A stretch of 64,000 bases of DNA from assembly GCF_005771675.1 (NCBI RefSeq), contig NZ_VAJM01000001.1, forward strand, positions 744,001-808,000, in the 5' to 3' direction. The notes below the pieces were generated by a model. It searched no databases. It had not been told where the DNA came from and worked only from the letters and a program-made list of their open reading frames with translations. The position numbers and the translations under genes were made by a program. The stretch comes from Hymenobacter jeollabukensis (GTDB lineage: Bacteria > Bacteroidota > Bacteroidia > Cytophagales > Hymenobacteraceae). This document shows, piece by piece, positions 34,085-42,011 of this stretch. Position 1 is the stretch's first letter, and the number at the start of each line of letters is the position of its first letter.

Positions 34085-34317
34085 TCGTCGCGCAGTTCAG
34101 CATTTTGTTGCAGCATCCGCTTCGCTGACTCAGGCGAAAGGCTTCCGATGAGAGAAGCCACTGAAGGTTTGGGTGAGGGCTGGGCTAAAGGCAGCTTCTT
34201 TACTCCTTCATACGCATCGCCCGATTGCTCTATAATACCCACCACGCGTACATTCTTTTGTAGCCGGAGAATCTCGACGGCAGCTTTATCGGGGACTTCT
34301 ACAAGCACGAGTGTCAT
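34066..34317 (-). CDS. Antitoxin of the VapC-like pair
   Basis: 83 residues. [20 protein letters not shown] starts a short strand-helix region as in small antitoxins; the C-terminal [23 protein letters not shown] is an acidic helical tail that fits PIN-toxin binding. The family cannot be named. The call rests mainly on the 19-bp overlap with the PIN gene. MTLVL at 34317 is chosen over an upstream frame extension. Confidence 0.75.
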   Translation of the reverse strand: MTLVLVEVPDKAAVEILRLQKNVRVVGIIEQSGDAYEGVKKLPLAQPSPKPSVASLIGSLSPESAKRMLQQNAELRDEWERES

Positions 34318-34405
34318 CGTCTGAACTGGTTGTTTCTGGAAGATACGAAAGCAACAACGGCGGCCGGCGGAATATTCCACCGGCCGCCGCTGGACGGTTT
34401 AAAGA

Positions 34406-34510
34406 ACGATGTAGAGACGCAACCTTGCGCCTTGTCGTCCGCACCGCTTGGGTCATCATGCGGACGTCAGTCGTTCAACGAGGAGACGCAAGGTTGCGTC
34501 TCTACATCGT
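34406..34510. repeat. Palindromic intergenic repeat, family 2 copy A
   Basis: Perfect 24-bp inverted arms: ACGATGTAGAGACGCAACCT... at 34406-34429 and its complement ending CTCTACATCGT at 34487-34510, with a 57-bp centre. The right arm is itself near-palindromic (GAGACGCAAGGTTGCGTCTC). A second copy is at 60423. Confidence 0.9.
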
Positions 34511-34522
34511 GCGGATGACACT

Positions 34523-36286
34523 TTACTCCAGTCCCGGAATCTTCGCCCCGCGCTCCTCGGCTACCTGCTGGGCCAGTTCGTAGCCCGCGTCGGCGTGGCG
34601 GAAGACGCCCATGCCGGGGTCGGTGGTGAGGACGCGGCGCAGGCGCTCGGCTTTTTCGGGGGTGCCGGTGGCTACTATCACCATACCGGAGTGCGTGCTG
34701 TTGCCGATGCCCACACCGCCGCCGTTGTGCAGGCTCACCCAGTCGGCGCCGCTGGCGCAGTTGGCCAGGGCGTTGAGCAGGGGCCAGTCGGCTACGGCGT
34801 CGGAGCCGTCCTTCATGCCCTCGGTTTCGCGGTTGGGCGAGGCCACGGAGCCGCAGTCGAGGTGGTCCCGGCCGATGACGATGGGGGCCGATACTTCGCC
34901 GCGGGCCACCAGGTCGTTGATGACCAGGCCGAATTTCTCCCGCTCGCCGTAGCCCAGCCAGCACACGCGGGCGGGCAGGCCGATGAAGGGCACCTTGGCC
35001 TGGGCCTTCTCGATCCAGCGGGCCAGCATCTTGTTGTCGGGGAAGGTTTCGAGCAGGGCGCGGTCGATGCGCAGGATGTCCTGCGGGTCGCCGCTGAGGG
35101 CGGCCCAGCGGAAGGGGCCTTTGCCCTCGCAGAACAGCGGGCGGATGTAGCCGGGCACGAAGCCGGGGTAGAGGAACTGCCCGTTTTCGTCGCGCACCCG
35201 CAGGCCGCCTTTTTCGGCTTGCCCGCGCAGGTTGTTGCCGTAGTCGAGGGCCACGGCCCCGCCGGCCTGCATGTCGATAATGGCCTGGCAGTGCTTCACG
35301 ATGGAGGCCAGGGCCTGGCGCTTGAACTCCTCGGGCTGGTCCTTGCGCAGCTGCAGCACCTGGTCGATGTCGCCCTCGGGAATATAGTCCATCAGGTCGT
35401 GGGCCGAGGTCTGGTCGGTGACGATTTCGGCCTTGAAGCCCCGGGCCAGCAGCTCGGGCAATACCGTGGCGGCGTTGCCGGTGAGGCCGATGCTCCAGCC
35501 CTGGCGGGCGGCTTTGTACTGCGCGCACAGCTCCAGGGCGTGGTCCAGGTCGCGGGCCTGCTCGTCGACGTAGCCTTCGCGCACCTTCTGCTTCACGCGG
35601 GCGTCAATGGGCTCGATGACCAGGCACACGCCGTCGTTCATGGTCACGGCCAGCGGCTGCGCGCCGCTCATGCCGCCCAGGCCGGCCGTGATGGTGACGG
35701 TGCCGGCCAGCGTGCCGCCGAAGTGCTTGTCTCCCACCGCGGCGAAGGTTTCATACGTCCCTTGCAGGATGCCCTGGGTGGCAATGTAAATCCAGGAGCC
35801 GGCCGTCATCTGCCCGTACATCATCAGGCCCATGCGGTCCAGCTCGTCGAAGTACTCCTGGGTGCTCCAGGCGGGCACGATGTTCGAGTTGGCAATGAGC
35901 ACGCGCGGGGCGTGGGCCCAGGTGCGCAGCACGCCCACCGCCTTGCCCGACTGCACCAGCAGGGTTTCGTCGGCTTCCAGCTCCTTGAGACTCTTGACAA
36001 TGGTCTGGAACTCCTTCCAGTTGCGGGCCGCGCGGCCGGCGCCGCCGTACACAATCAGCTCGTCGTACACCAGCGAAACGGCCGGGTCGAGGTTATTTTC
36101 GAGCATGCGCAGGGCCGCTTCGGCTTCCCAGGTTTTGCAGCGCAGCGTGGTGCCGTGCTGGGCCTTCACCGTTTCCGTGGGCTTGTACTCGTAGTACATG
36201 GGCCGCTGGGCGTTCTTGCCGATGGCCGAGGATTTGCTGGTGGCTTCGAGGTTGAGTTCGGGCGTGTCGAGAGCGGAATGCGACAT
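34523..36286 (-). CDS. hutU: Urocanate hydratase
   Basis: 587 residues, slightly longer than the usual 555-560. It converts urocanate to imidazolonepropionate, the second step of histidine degradation, using a tightly bound NAD as electrophile. The NAD-binding motif TAGLGGMSGAQ spans residues 200-210; the family segments GWSIGLTGNAATVLPELL, ALDYGNNLRGQ, HNGGGVGIGNS and GTPEKAERLRRVLTTDPG are intact. MSHSALD at 36286 is preferred since the upstream open frame is shadow of a plus-strand lipoprotein. HutF and HutG follow 4 to 6 kb downstream, but not as an operon. Confidence 0.95.
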   Translation of the reverse strand: MSHSALDTPELNLEATSKSSAIGKNAQRPMYYEYKPTETVKAQHGTTLRCKTWEAEAALRMLENNLDPAVSLVYDELIVYGGAGRAARNWKEFQTIVKSLKELEADETLLVQSGKAVGVLRTWAHAPRVLIANSNIVPAWSTQEYFDELDRMGLMMYGQMTAGSWIYIATQGILQGTYETFAAVGDKHFGGTLAGTVTITAGLGGMSGAQPLAVTMNDGVCLVIEPIDARVKQKVREGYVDEQARDLDHALELCAQYKAARQGWSIGLTGNAATVLPELLARGFKAEIVTDQTSAHDLMDYIPEGDIDQVLQLRKDQPEEFKRQALASIVKHCQAIIDMQAGGAVALDYGNNLRGQAEKGGLRVRDENGQFLYPGFVPGYIRPLFCEGKGPFRWAALSGDPQDILRIDRALLETFPDNKMLARWIEKAQAKVPFIGLPARVCWLGYGEREKFGLVINDLVARGEVSAPIVIGRDHLDCGSVASPNRETEGMKDGSDAVADWPLLNALANCASGADWVSLHNGGGVGIGNSTHSGMVIVATGTPEKAERLRRVLTTDPGMGVFRHADAGYELAQQVAEERGAKIPGLE

Positions 36287-36506
36287 GACGAGGGGAGTGA
36301 ATCGGGGGTTCGGGTGGAACGGCGAATATAGCGTTTTCGGCGCGTGGTGCCCGTTTTGCGGCGGCTCAATTGGCGGCGGGCCGACGAGGCTTGCGGCGCG
36401 GGCAGGCGCCGCGCCCGCGGGTCCGCTTCGTTTGGCCGGGCCAACCAGCGCGGCCGGCGTACGTTTACCCAGGAAAACAATCCACAACCGACACCGATCC
36501 AACGCG

Positions 36507-36728
36507 ATGAAACGAGTCCTGTTCCTGGCCCGGGCCGCTGCCTCCCTGAGCCTGGCCGCCTGCGACGAAAGCAAAACCAACGGTGCCGAAGGCAACGCCT
36601 CCGGCTCGACCATGACCAGCACCCGCCTGGGCAACGCCGATGGCGACGAAGGCAAAGTCGATACGGTGCGCACCGACGCGGGCGCCCCCACCAACAATGC
36701 CATGCCAGACACCATGGCCGGGCAATAG
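36507..36728 (+). CDS. Small putative lipoprotein
   Basis: 73 residues. MKRVLFLARAAASLSLAACD contains a lipobox (L16-A17-A18-C19), with Asp right after Cys. The mature part is Ser/Thr/Asn/Gly-rich and acidic (GNADGDEGKVDTVRTDAG) with no hydrophobic segment, so it is probably a disordered surface or periplasmic lipoprotein. Divergent from hutU, followed by a strong terminator, hence its own transcription unit. Confidence 0.7.
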   Translation: MKRVLFLARAAASLSLAACDESKTNGAEGNASGSTMTSTRLGNADGDEGKVDTVRTDAGAPTNNAMPDTMAGQ

Positions 36729-36751
36729 GCATTCCGGACCCATACGTACCC

Positions 36752-36799
36752 AAAAACGGCAAGCCCCGTGTCTCACTGACGTGGGGCTTGCCGTTTTTT
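36752..36799. terminator. Bidirectional terminator
   Basis: AAAAACGGCAAGCCCC, loop, GGGGCTTGCCGTTTTTT; the stem is 12 bp or longer. Confidence 0.92.
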
Positions 36800-36912
36800 G
36801 CGGGGTCTGCTTAACGAGTCATCGGCTTCAGGGGCCACCGCCGGCCGCAGAAGTCCGGGTAGGGCCAACTTGAGCTAAGAAAACATCTGGGTTTCGCTGA
36901 AAACGCCTCTAG

Positions 36913-37023
36913 AACGTCATGCTTTATCTGCGCTTGTCGAAGCATCCCTACCGCTTCGTTGAGCTTATTTTCAGGCGAAGCAGTAAAGATGCTTCGACAA
37001 GCGGACGCCAGATGAAGCATCAC
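36913..37023. repeat. Palindromic intergenic repeat, family 1 copy E
   Basis: Left half AACGTCATGCTTTATCTGC, TTGTCGAAGCATCCCTACC; right half CAGTAAAGATGCTTCGACA, AGCGGACGCCAGATGAAGCA. Several point changes make it the most worn full-length copy. It lies between the convergent lipoprotein and TPR-like genes. Confidence 0.85.
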
Positions 37024-37051
37024 CAACGCCGAAATACACCCTAAAGCACCA

Positions 37052-37471
37052 TCAGCGTAGGCGGGCGGCGGGTGCAGCCGGGCGGCTGGAAGCGGCTTTG
37101 TCGGCGGGAGCCGGGCTGGCGACCGGGGCAGAGGGCGCGGCGGCAGCCGGCGCCGCCGCAGGTGCAGCACTCGCCGGGGCGGTTGAGGCCATTTCGCTGG
37201 CCCCAACGCTGCTGAGCAGCTGATTGGCCTGGCGTTCCGAGAGGGCGGCCAGCGCGGTCATGGCTTTTTGGCGGCCGTTGTAGTCGTTGGCCTGGTTGAA
37301 GGCGCGCTCGGCCCGCTGGTAGGCGGCGGTGGCAGCGTCCAGCTTGCCGGCGCGGTCGAGCTCTTCGGCCTGGCGCAGCAGGGATTCGGCGGCGCGGCTC
37401 TGGCCGAAGCAGAGGTTGCTGCCCAGCAGCAGCAGCGCGCAGATCAGGAAACGGGTAAGGGTGGCGGACAT
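37052..37471 (-). CDS. Secreted helical (TPR-like) protein with Ala/Pro tail
   Basis: 139 residues. Signal peptide MSATLTRFLICALLLLGSNL, cleavage near CFG|Q. The mature N-terminal half (AAESLLRQAEELDRAGKLDA, AYQRAERAFNQANDYNGRQK) is a pair of TPR-like helices; the last 55 residues are Ala/Pro/Ser low complexity. Role unknown; perhaps an assembly or anchoring helper. MSATLTR at 37471 is preferred to the ATG seven codons upstream as it starts the signal peptide directly. Confidence 0.72.
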   Translation of the reverse strand: MSATLTRFLICALLLLGSNLCFGQSRAAESLLRQAEELDRAGKLDAATAAYQRAERAFNQANDYNGRQKAMTALAALSERQANQLLSSVGASEMASTAPASAAPAAAPAAAAPSAPVASPAPADKAASSRPAAPAARLR

Positions 37472-37841
37472 GGTGGAAATGGTTGATGGCATTGGAAAAC
37501 GACGGGTCCGGCAGCCGCTGTGGCGAAACGGGGCAAGACTTCAACGGGCTGTAACTCCTACGCTCGGACTATTGGCCAGGGTTAAACGCACAACCAAAAT
37601 CCAAACAAAACTTTTTATATCAAAATTATATGATCGAAAAATGATGACATATTTATTATTTATTGGATTTATCTATTCAATTAGCGTATCAAACCATTGC
37701 TGCCGTAGCGCCACCTATCCGCTCTGGGTTGTCCTGACGGCGCCGCGTGGCTACGGGCATCCGCGTGGCGGTAATTGCTCCCAGATGCACCCGCCAGCGG
37801 CCAAGCTGCGTACTCCACGCTACACCAAACACCCGAACCCG
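37472..37841. other. Partly AT-rich intergenic region
   Basis: 370 bp between divergent genes. About 37590-37690 is strongly AT-rich (TTTATATC, AAATTATATG, ATTTATTATTTATTGG), suitable for a promoter or for acquired DNA. No gene is called in it. An in-frame ATG at 37785 could extend the MBL gene by 19 residues. Confidence 0.5.
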
Positions 37842-38897
37842 ATGAACCAGGTAGCCGCTGGCGTCACCCAGCTCCAGATCCAACGCTTTGTCAACGTATA
37901 CTTCGTCGAAAGCAGCAACCCCGGCGAGTGGGTGCTGGTCGATACCGGCTTGCCGGGCTCCGAAAAAGACATCATTGCCGCCGCCGACGCGCTGTTTTAC
38001 CCCGGCACCCACCCCACGGCCATCATCCTGACGCACGGCCACATGGACCACTCCGGCTCGGCGCGGGCCCTGGCCGAGCACTGGCACGTGCCGGTGCTGG
38101 CGCACCCGCTGGAGCTGCCCTTCCTGCAGGGCAAGGCCGTGTACCCGCCCGCCGACCCCACCGTGGACGGCGGCGGCACGCTGGCTTTCGTGTCCCGGTT
38201 TTTCCCGCCCCAGTCGTTCCAGCTCAGCGACGTGGTGCAGCCCCTGGCCACCGACAACGACGAAACGCCCTTCCTGCCCGGCTGGCGCTGGCTGCACGTG
38301 CCCGGCCACGCCCCCGGCCAGATAGCTCTGTTCCGCGAGGAAGACCGCACCCTGCTCGGCGCCGATGCCTTTGCCACCGCCAACCACGAATCGGTGCCCT
38401 CGCTGCTGCTGCAGCTGCCGAAAATCAGCGTAGCGGGCGCGCCATTCAACTACAACTGGCAGCAGGTGCGCGACTCGGTGCAGACCCTGGCTGCGCTGGT
38501 GCCCCACGCCATCGGCTGCGGGCACGGGCCGGTTATCCAGGGCGCCGAAGCATCGGTCGACCTGCGGCAGCTGGCCAACCATTTCCCCATGCCCGCGCAC
38601 GGTCGCTACGTCACCGATCCGGCCGTTATCGACGTCGCCGGGGTACAGTACCTGCCGCCCGCGCCCAAAGACACCCTGCCGGCCAAGGCCGCCTTGGTCG
38701 GGGCGGGCGTGGCTCTGGCGGCCGTGGGCATAGCCCTGCTCAGCCGCGGCGGCAAATCCAACGGCCACAAGCCGGCCAAGGAGCCCAAGAAAAATTCCAA
38801 GGTATACGACCTGGCCGCCCGGCGGGCCCGCAAGTCCGGCCAGGCTTCCTGCGAGCCGGCTTCGGACGAGTATCCGTACAAGGAAATACGGTATTAA
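37842..38897 (+). CDS. Metallo-beta-lactamase-fold hydrolase with C-terminal transmembrane-like segment
   Basis: 351 residues. The MBL metal motif HGHMDHSG (H65, H67, D69, H70) follows a ILTHGHMDH strand; further His are in GWRWLHVPGHAPGQIAL and in AIGCGHGPVI. A hydrophobic segment ALVGAGVALAAVGIALLS (about residues 287-305) and a basic tail GGKSNGHKPAKEPKK follow, which suggests a tail anchor or a membrane-tethered C-terminus. Substrate unknown. MNQVAAGV at 37842 is preferred; a 19-residue longer start at 37785 is possible. Confidence 0.85.
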   Translation: MNQVAAGVTQLQIQRFVNVYFVESSNPGEWVLVDTGLPGSEKDIIAAADALFYPGTHPTAIILTHGHMDHSGSARALAEHWHVPVLAHPLELPFLQGKAVYPPADPTVDGGGTLAFVSRFFPPQSFQLSDVVQPLATDNDETPFLPGWRWLHVPGHAPGQIALFREEDRTLLGADAFATANHESVPSLLLQLPKISVAGAPFNYNWQQVRDSVQTLAALVPHAIGCGHGPVIQGAEASVDLRQLANHFPMPAHGRYVTDPAVIDVAGVQYLPPAPKDTLPAKAALVGAGVALAAVGIALLSRGGKSNGHKPAKEPKKNSKVYDLAARRARKSGQASCEPASDEYPYKEIRY

Positions 38898-38919
38898 GGG
38901 TCTATAGGTAGAGCTATTT

Positions 38920-38963
38920 CAGCAAGCGTTATGTCTCGGCTGCGCTCGACATAACGCTTGCTG
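38920..38963. repeat. Palindromic element, degenerate family 1 copy G
   Basis: A 16-bp perfect inverted repeat (CAGCAAGCGTTATGTC and GACATAACGCTTGCTG) 23 bp after the MBL stop. The centre TCGGCTGCGCTC resembles the TCGACTGCGCTCGACATGAC end of copies B and F. It may also act as a terminator hairpin. Confidence 0.6.
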
Positions 38964-39100
38964 ATGGACGATAGTAAATCTTGTTCAACGAGCAGAATAC
39001 TATTGAGTGGGATATCTCGATCCTTGCTTGATGCGCAACATGCTCGGAATGACCTTCCAGGATAATTAGGCCATACATCCTGGCCTGGCCTGAAAACCGG

Positions 39101-39137
39101 AAAAGCCCCCGCGCTTCGCTGAAGCGCGGGGGCTTTT
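39101..39137. terminator. Bidirectional terminator
   Basis: AAAAGCCCCCGCGCTTC, loop GCT, GAAGCGCGGGGGCTTTT: a perfect 17-bp inverted repeat including A4/T4, between the convergent MBL and DUF4097 genes. Confidence 0.93.
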
Positions 39138-39224
39138 CGTTGGCCGTCCCATACATCGGGCCGCCCCGCGCTAGCGGAACGGCCCGGACTTGTGTATGTG
39201 AGCGGATTGGGAATATACGATTTT

Positions 39225-40061
39225 TTATTTACCGGAGCGGCTGACCGTCACGCCGCCGTTGGTGGTGACGGCCTTCACCGGCGCGCCACCCTTACCCAGG
39301 GCCACGGCTACTTCCGAGCGGCTGACCGAGCCCTGCACGTTGGAGGGGAAGTCGGTGCGGATGGGGCCGTGCACGGTGCTGGTGAAAAACTGGGCCGAAT
39401 AATCGGCGGGCAGCTTCCAGTTGATGCCGCCGTTGGTGGTGGCCACGTCGAGGCCGGCCCCGTCCCACTTGCTACCGGTGAGGGTGATGCTCAGGCCGCC
39501 GTTCTGGGTGCGGCCCTTCACGTCGCCGCCGTCGCCGAGGATGCTCACGCCGCCGTTCTGGGCCTGGAAGCTCACCGGGCCGCGCAGGTTTTCGAGGTGA
39601 ATGCCGCCGTTGTGGGTGCTCAGGGCCAGGGCGGTTTTCTCGGGCACGAAGATTTCGTAGCTCACCGCGTAGCCCCCGTCGCTGACGGCGTAGCCGTCGT
39701 TCTGCCCGCGGCCGTCGGAGCCGGCGGCGCGCAGGGTGTTGCCCTCGGTGCTCACCTTCATGTCGGCCACGCGGGCTTTGGCGGTAGCTTCGTCCTTGGC
39801 CCAGGCCTGCACCTTGGCCCGCACCCGGATTTCGGAGCCGCTGTAGCCTTTCACCGAGATGCCGCCGTTGTGGCCCCCGTCTACGGTCAGCTGGCCCGAT
39901 TTGATGGCCGGCAGGGTCAGGTCGCGGGTTTCGCAGTAGCGCTTTTGCTCGGAGTTGCCCCACTTGCCCTCCTCGCAGGTGGAGGTGAAGGCGGGCGCCG
40001 ATTGGGCGCGGGCGGCAAGGGCGGCGGTGCTCAGCAGCAGGGCGGTAAGCAGGGTCTTCAT
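39225..40061 (-). CDS. DUF4097-family secreted adhesin-like protein
   Basis: 278 residues. Signal peptide to about residue 21 (MKTLLTALLLSTAALAARA). Repeated NGG motifs in a parallel beta-strand ladder (HNGGISVKGYSGSEIRV, THNGGIHLENLRGPVSFQAQ, NGGVSILGDGGDVKGRTQNG, TNGGINWKLPAD, TNGGVTVSRSG) are diagnostic of DUF4097-type beta-solenoids. It lies in the periplasm or at the surface; function unknown. MKTLLTA at 40061 begins the signal peptide. Confidence 0.88.
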   Translation of the reverse strand: MKTLLTALLLSTAALAARAQSAPAFTSTCEEGKWGNSEQKRYCETRDLTLPAIKSGQLTVDGGHNGGISVKGYSGSEIRVRAKVQAWAKDEATAKARVADMKVSTEGNTLRAAGSDGRGQNDGYAVSDGGYAVSYEIFVPEKTALALSTHNGGIHLENLRGPVSFQAQNGGVSILGDGGDVKGRTQNGGLSITLTGSKWDGAGLDVATTNGGINWKLPADYSAQFFTSTVHGPIRTDFPSNVQGSVSRSEVAVALGKGGAPVKAVTTNGGVTVSRSGK

Positions 40062-40176
40062 AGCGTCAGAAGGGCTGTGTGGTTTGGAATGTTGCCCTAC
40101 TGACGACGCCGGAATATCCGCAGTTGCAGATACAACGAAATTTTTCGTATATATTTTTTTCAGTGCCTCTCCTTCC

Positions 40177-40399
40177 GTCATCCTGAGCGAAGCGAACCGA
40201 AGGTCGACGTAGTCAAGGACCTTCTTCGCACCTCGCACCAACTAACAAGCGCAGCCACCGACGCTTACTTATCGGGCTGGTGGCTGCGCTTTTTGTGGTT
40301 GTGACGATTAGCGTCTGCTCGTTAATAGGCAGCGGCGGTGCAAGCTTCGAGGAAGCTCCTTGACTACGTCGACCTTCGGTTCGCTTCGCTCAGGATGAC
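40177..40399. repeat. Element flanked by perfect 43-bp inverted repeats (family 1 copy H)
   Basis: Arms at 40177-40219 (GTCATCCTGAGCGAAGCGAA...) and 40357-40399 (its exact complement) enclose 137 bp. Inside lies a hairpin (40249-40294: AAGCGCAGCCACC, GGTGGCTGCGCTTTTT). It sits between two minus-strand genes. The arm begins like other family 1 copies (GTCATC, AGCGAAGC) but the body differs. Confidence 0.9.
40249..40294. terminator. Hairpin inside repeat copy H
   Basis: GCGCAGCCACC and GGTGGCTGCGC with a 19-nt loop, followed by TTTTT on the plus strand and TTGTTAGTT on the minus strand. It could terminate the minus-strand hutF transcript. Confidence 0.55.
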
Positions 40400-40443
40400 G
40401 TTCTGTTTAATTCGTTCCTTAATCTCTTCGTAACACCCCCCTC

Positions 40444-41748
40444 CTATTCCCTGGCTCGGTAAGCCCACCGACCATCCACCAAGGTGCCAAGCACGGCCGA
40501 CGGGTCGGTGGTGTAGACGAGGGCCGGCAGCAGGTGCTGGGTGCCGGCCTGGGCCAGCAGCGGCTGCTGCAGGTCGTAGACGACGGCGTCGAGGGGCTGG
40601 CCCAGGGCGAAGTAGTCGGCCACGCGGCGGCCGGCGGCGCGCTGCCCGGCAAAGAACGTGGTGTCGACCAGCGTGGTGGCGCCGTCGGCGAAGGTGTTGC
40701 GGCGGCGGTTAATCAGGCGCTGCCCGTAGTCGAGCCAGCGCAGGTCTTCCAGCGGGTTAAGGCTGATGTGGCTGTCGGTGCCGATGGACCAGCGCCCCCC
40801 GGCGGCGGCGTAGTCGACCAGCGGGAAGATGCCGTCGCCGAGGTTGCCCTCGGTGCCGGGGCAGAGCACCACCTGGGCGCCCGACTGGGCCAGGCGGCGG
40901 GTTTCGTCGGGCGTCATGTGGGTGCAGTGCACGAGGTGAAACCGCTCGTCGAGGGGCAGGTGGTCGAGCAGCCACTCCACCGGGCGGGCGCCGAGGTGGG
41001 CCAGGCTGCGCTCCACTTCCAGGGTCTGCTCGGCGGCGTGCAGGTGAAACGGGAGGTCTTGCGGGCCCTGGGCGTGAGTGGCCAGCACGTCGGCGGCTTC
41101 CACGGCCCGCAGGCTGTGCACGCCGAAGCCCAGGCGGGCCCGCTGGTAGTGCGTCACGGCCTGGCGGCTGGCGTCGAGCAGGCGCAGGTAGGCCTCCAGA
41201 TCCGGCGAGATGAAGCGGCGCTGCCGGGGCGCCGGCTCGCGGCCGAAGTCGCCCTTCTGGTAGAACACCGGCACCAGGGTGATTTTGATGCCGGCGGTGC
41301 GGGCAGCCGCCACCAGCCGCTCGCCCATTTCGGCCAGGTTGGCGTAGGGGCGGCCGGTGGGGTCGTGGTGCAGGTAGTGAAACTCGACTACTGACGTATA
41401 GCCGTTGCGCAGCAGGTGGCGGTAGAGCGTGGTGGCTACCTGCTCGTTCTGCTCGGGCGAGAAGGTTTCGGCGCAGGCGTACATGGCCTCGCGCCAGCTC
41501 CAGAAGTCGTCGCGGGTGCCGGGCTCGTGCTGCTCAGCGTGGCCCGCCATGCCGTACTGAAAGGCGTGCGAGTGCGCGTTCTGAAAACCCGGCAACGCGG
41601 CGCCAGCCACCGCTTCCACGGTGGCGCCGGGCTCCGTGGGGGCTTCCGAGGAGAGATACTGAATCAGGCCCTGCGCATCGACGCCGACGTAGGCCGGACG
41701 GAGCCAGCCGGATTGCAGCAGCAGGGCGGAGAAGTGGTAATAGTGCAT
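40444..41748 (-). CDS. hutF: Formimidoylglutamate deiminase
   Basis: 434 residues, amidohydrolase fold. It removes the formimino group of formimidoylglutamate as ammonia, giving formylglutamate. The zinc-binding pair H59 and H61 is in QNAHSHAFQ; VHSLRAV, FHLHAAEQ and GTDSHISLNP provide the remaining metal ligands of the deaminase barrel. It is separated from hutG by a repeat and pairs with it in the five-step histidine pathway. The start MHYYHFS at 41748 is the only sensible one. Confidence 0.93.
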   Translation of the reverse strand: MHYYHFSALLLQSGWLRPAYVGVDAQGLIQYLSSEAPTEPGATVEAVAGAALPGFQNAHSHAFQYGMAGHAEQHEPGTRDDFWSWREAMYACAETFSPEQNEQVATTLYRHLLRNGYTSVVEFHYLHHDPTGRPYANLAEMGERLVAAARTAGIKITLVPVFYQKGDFGREPAPRQRRFISPDLEAYLRLLDASRQAVTHYQRARLGFGVHSLRAVEAADVLATHAQGPQDLPFHLHAAEQTLEVERSLAHLGARPVEWLLDHLPLDERFHLVHCTHMTPDETRRLAQSGAQVVLCPGTEGNLGDGIFPLVDYAAAGGRWSIGTDSHISLNPLEDLRWLDYGQRLINRRRNTFADGATTLVDTTFFAGQRAAGRRVADYFALGQPLDAVVYDLQQPLLAQAGTQHLLPALVYTTDPSAVLGTLVDGRWAYRARE

Positions 41749-41806
41749 GCGGGGAGTTGGGTGGGGCGGTTGTAATCATCAGGCAAAAAGAACGGGCCAA
41801 CCGGCC

Positions 41807-41994
41807 GTCATGTCGAGCTTGTTGCGCATTAAGCAAGGATCGAGAAACCTCGCGGGCTGATGGCAGGTATTGAGTTTACTATCTGACGAAGCGGTAGAGA
41901 TGCTTCGACTGCGCGGACGCCAGATGAAGCATGACGTTCTTTCTGCTCGTTCAACGAAGCACGCGAGATGTCTCGACAAGCTCGACATGACGTT
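41807..41994. repeat. Palindromic intergenic repeat, family 1 copy F (composite)
   Basis: Mosaic element: GTCATGTCGAGCTTGTTGCG at the left, GACGAAGCGGTAGAGATGCT and GCGGACGCCAGATGAAGCAT in the middle, CGAGATGTCTCGACAAGCTC and GACATGACG at the right. It combines parts of the 'GTCATGTCGAGC' and 'AACGTCATG' subtypes. Between hutF and hutG, both minus strand. Confidence 0.85.
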
Positions 41995-42011
41995 CTTCTT
42001 GGGTCGTTCTA

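Noticed and set aside
40177-40399. Insertion sequence or MITE with a transposase
   Set aside because: Inverted repeats are present, but only 137 bp lie between them, with no coding capacity and no clear target duplication. Kept as a repeat only.
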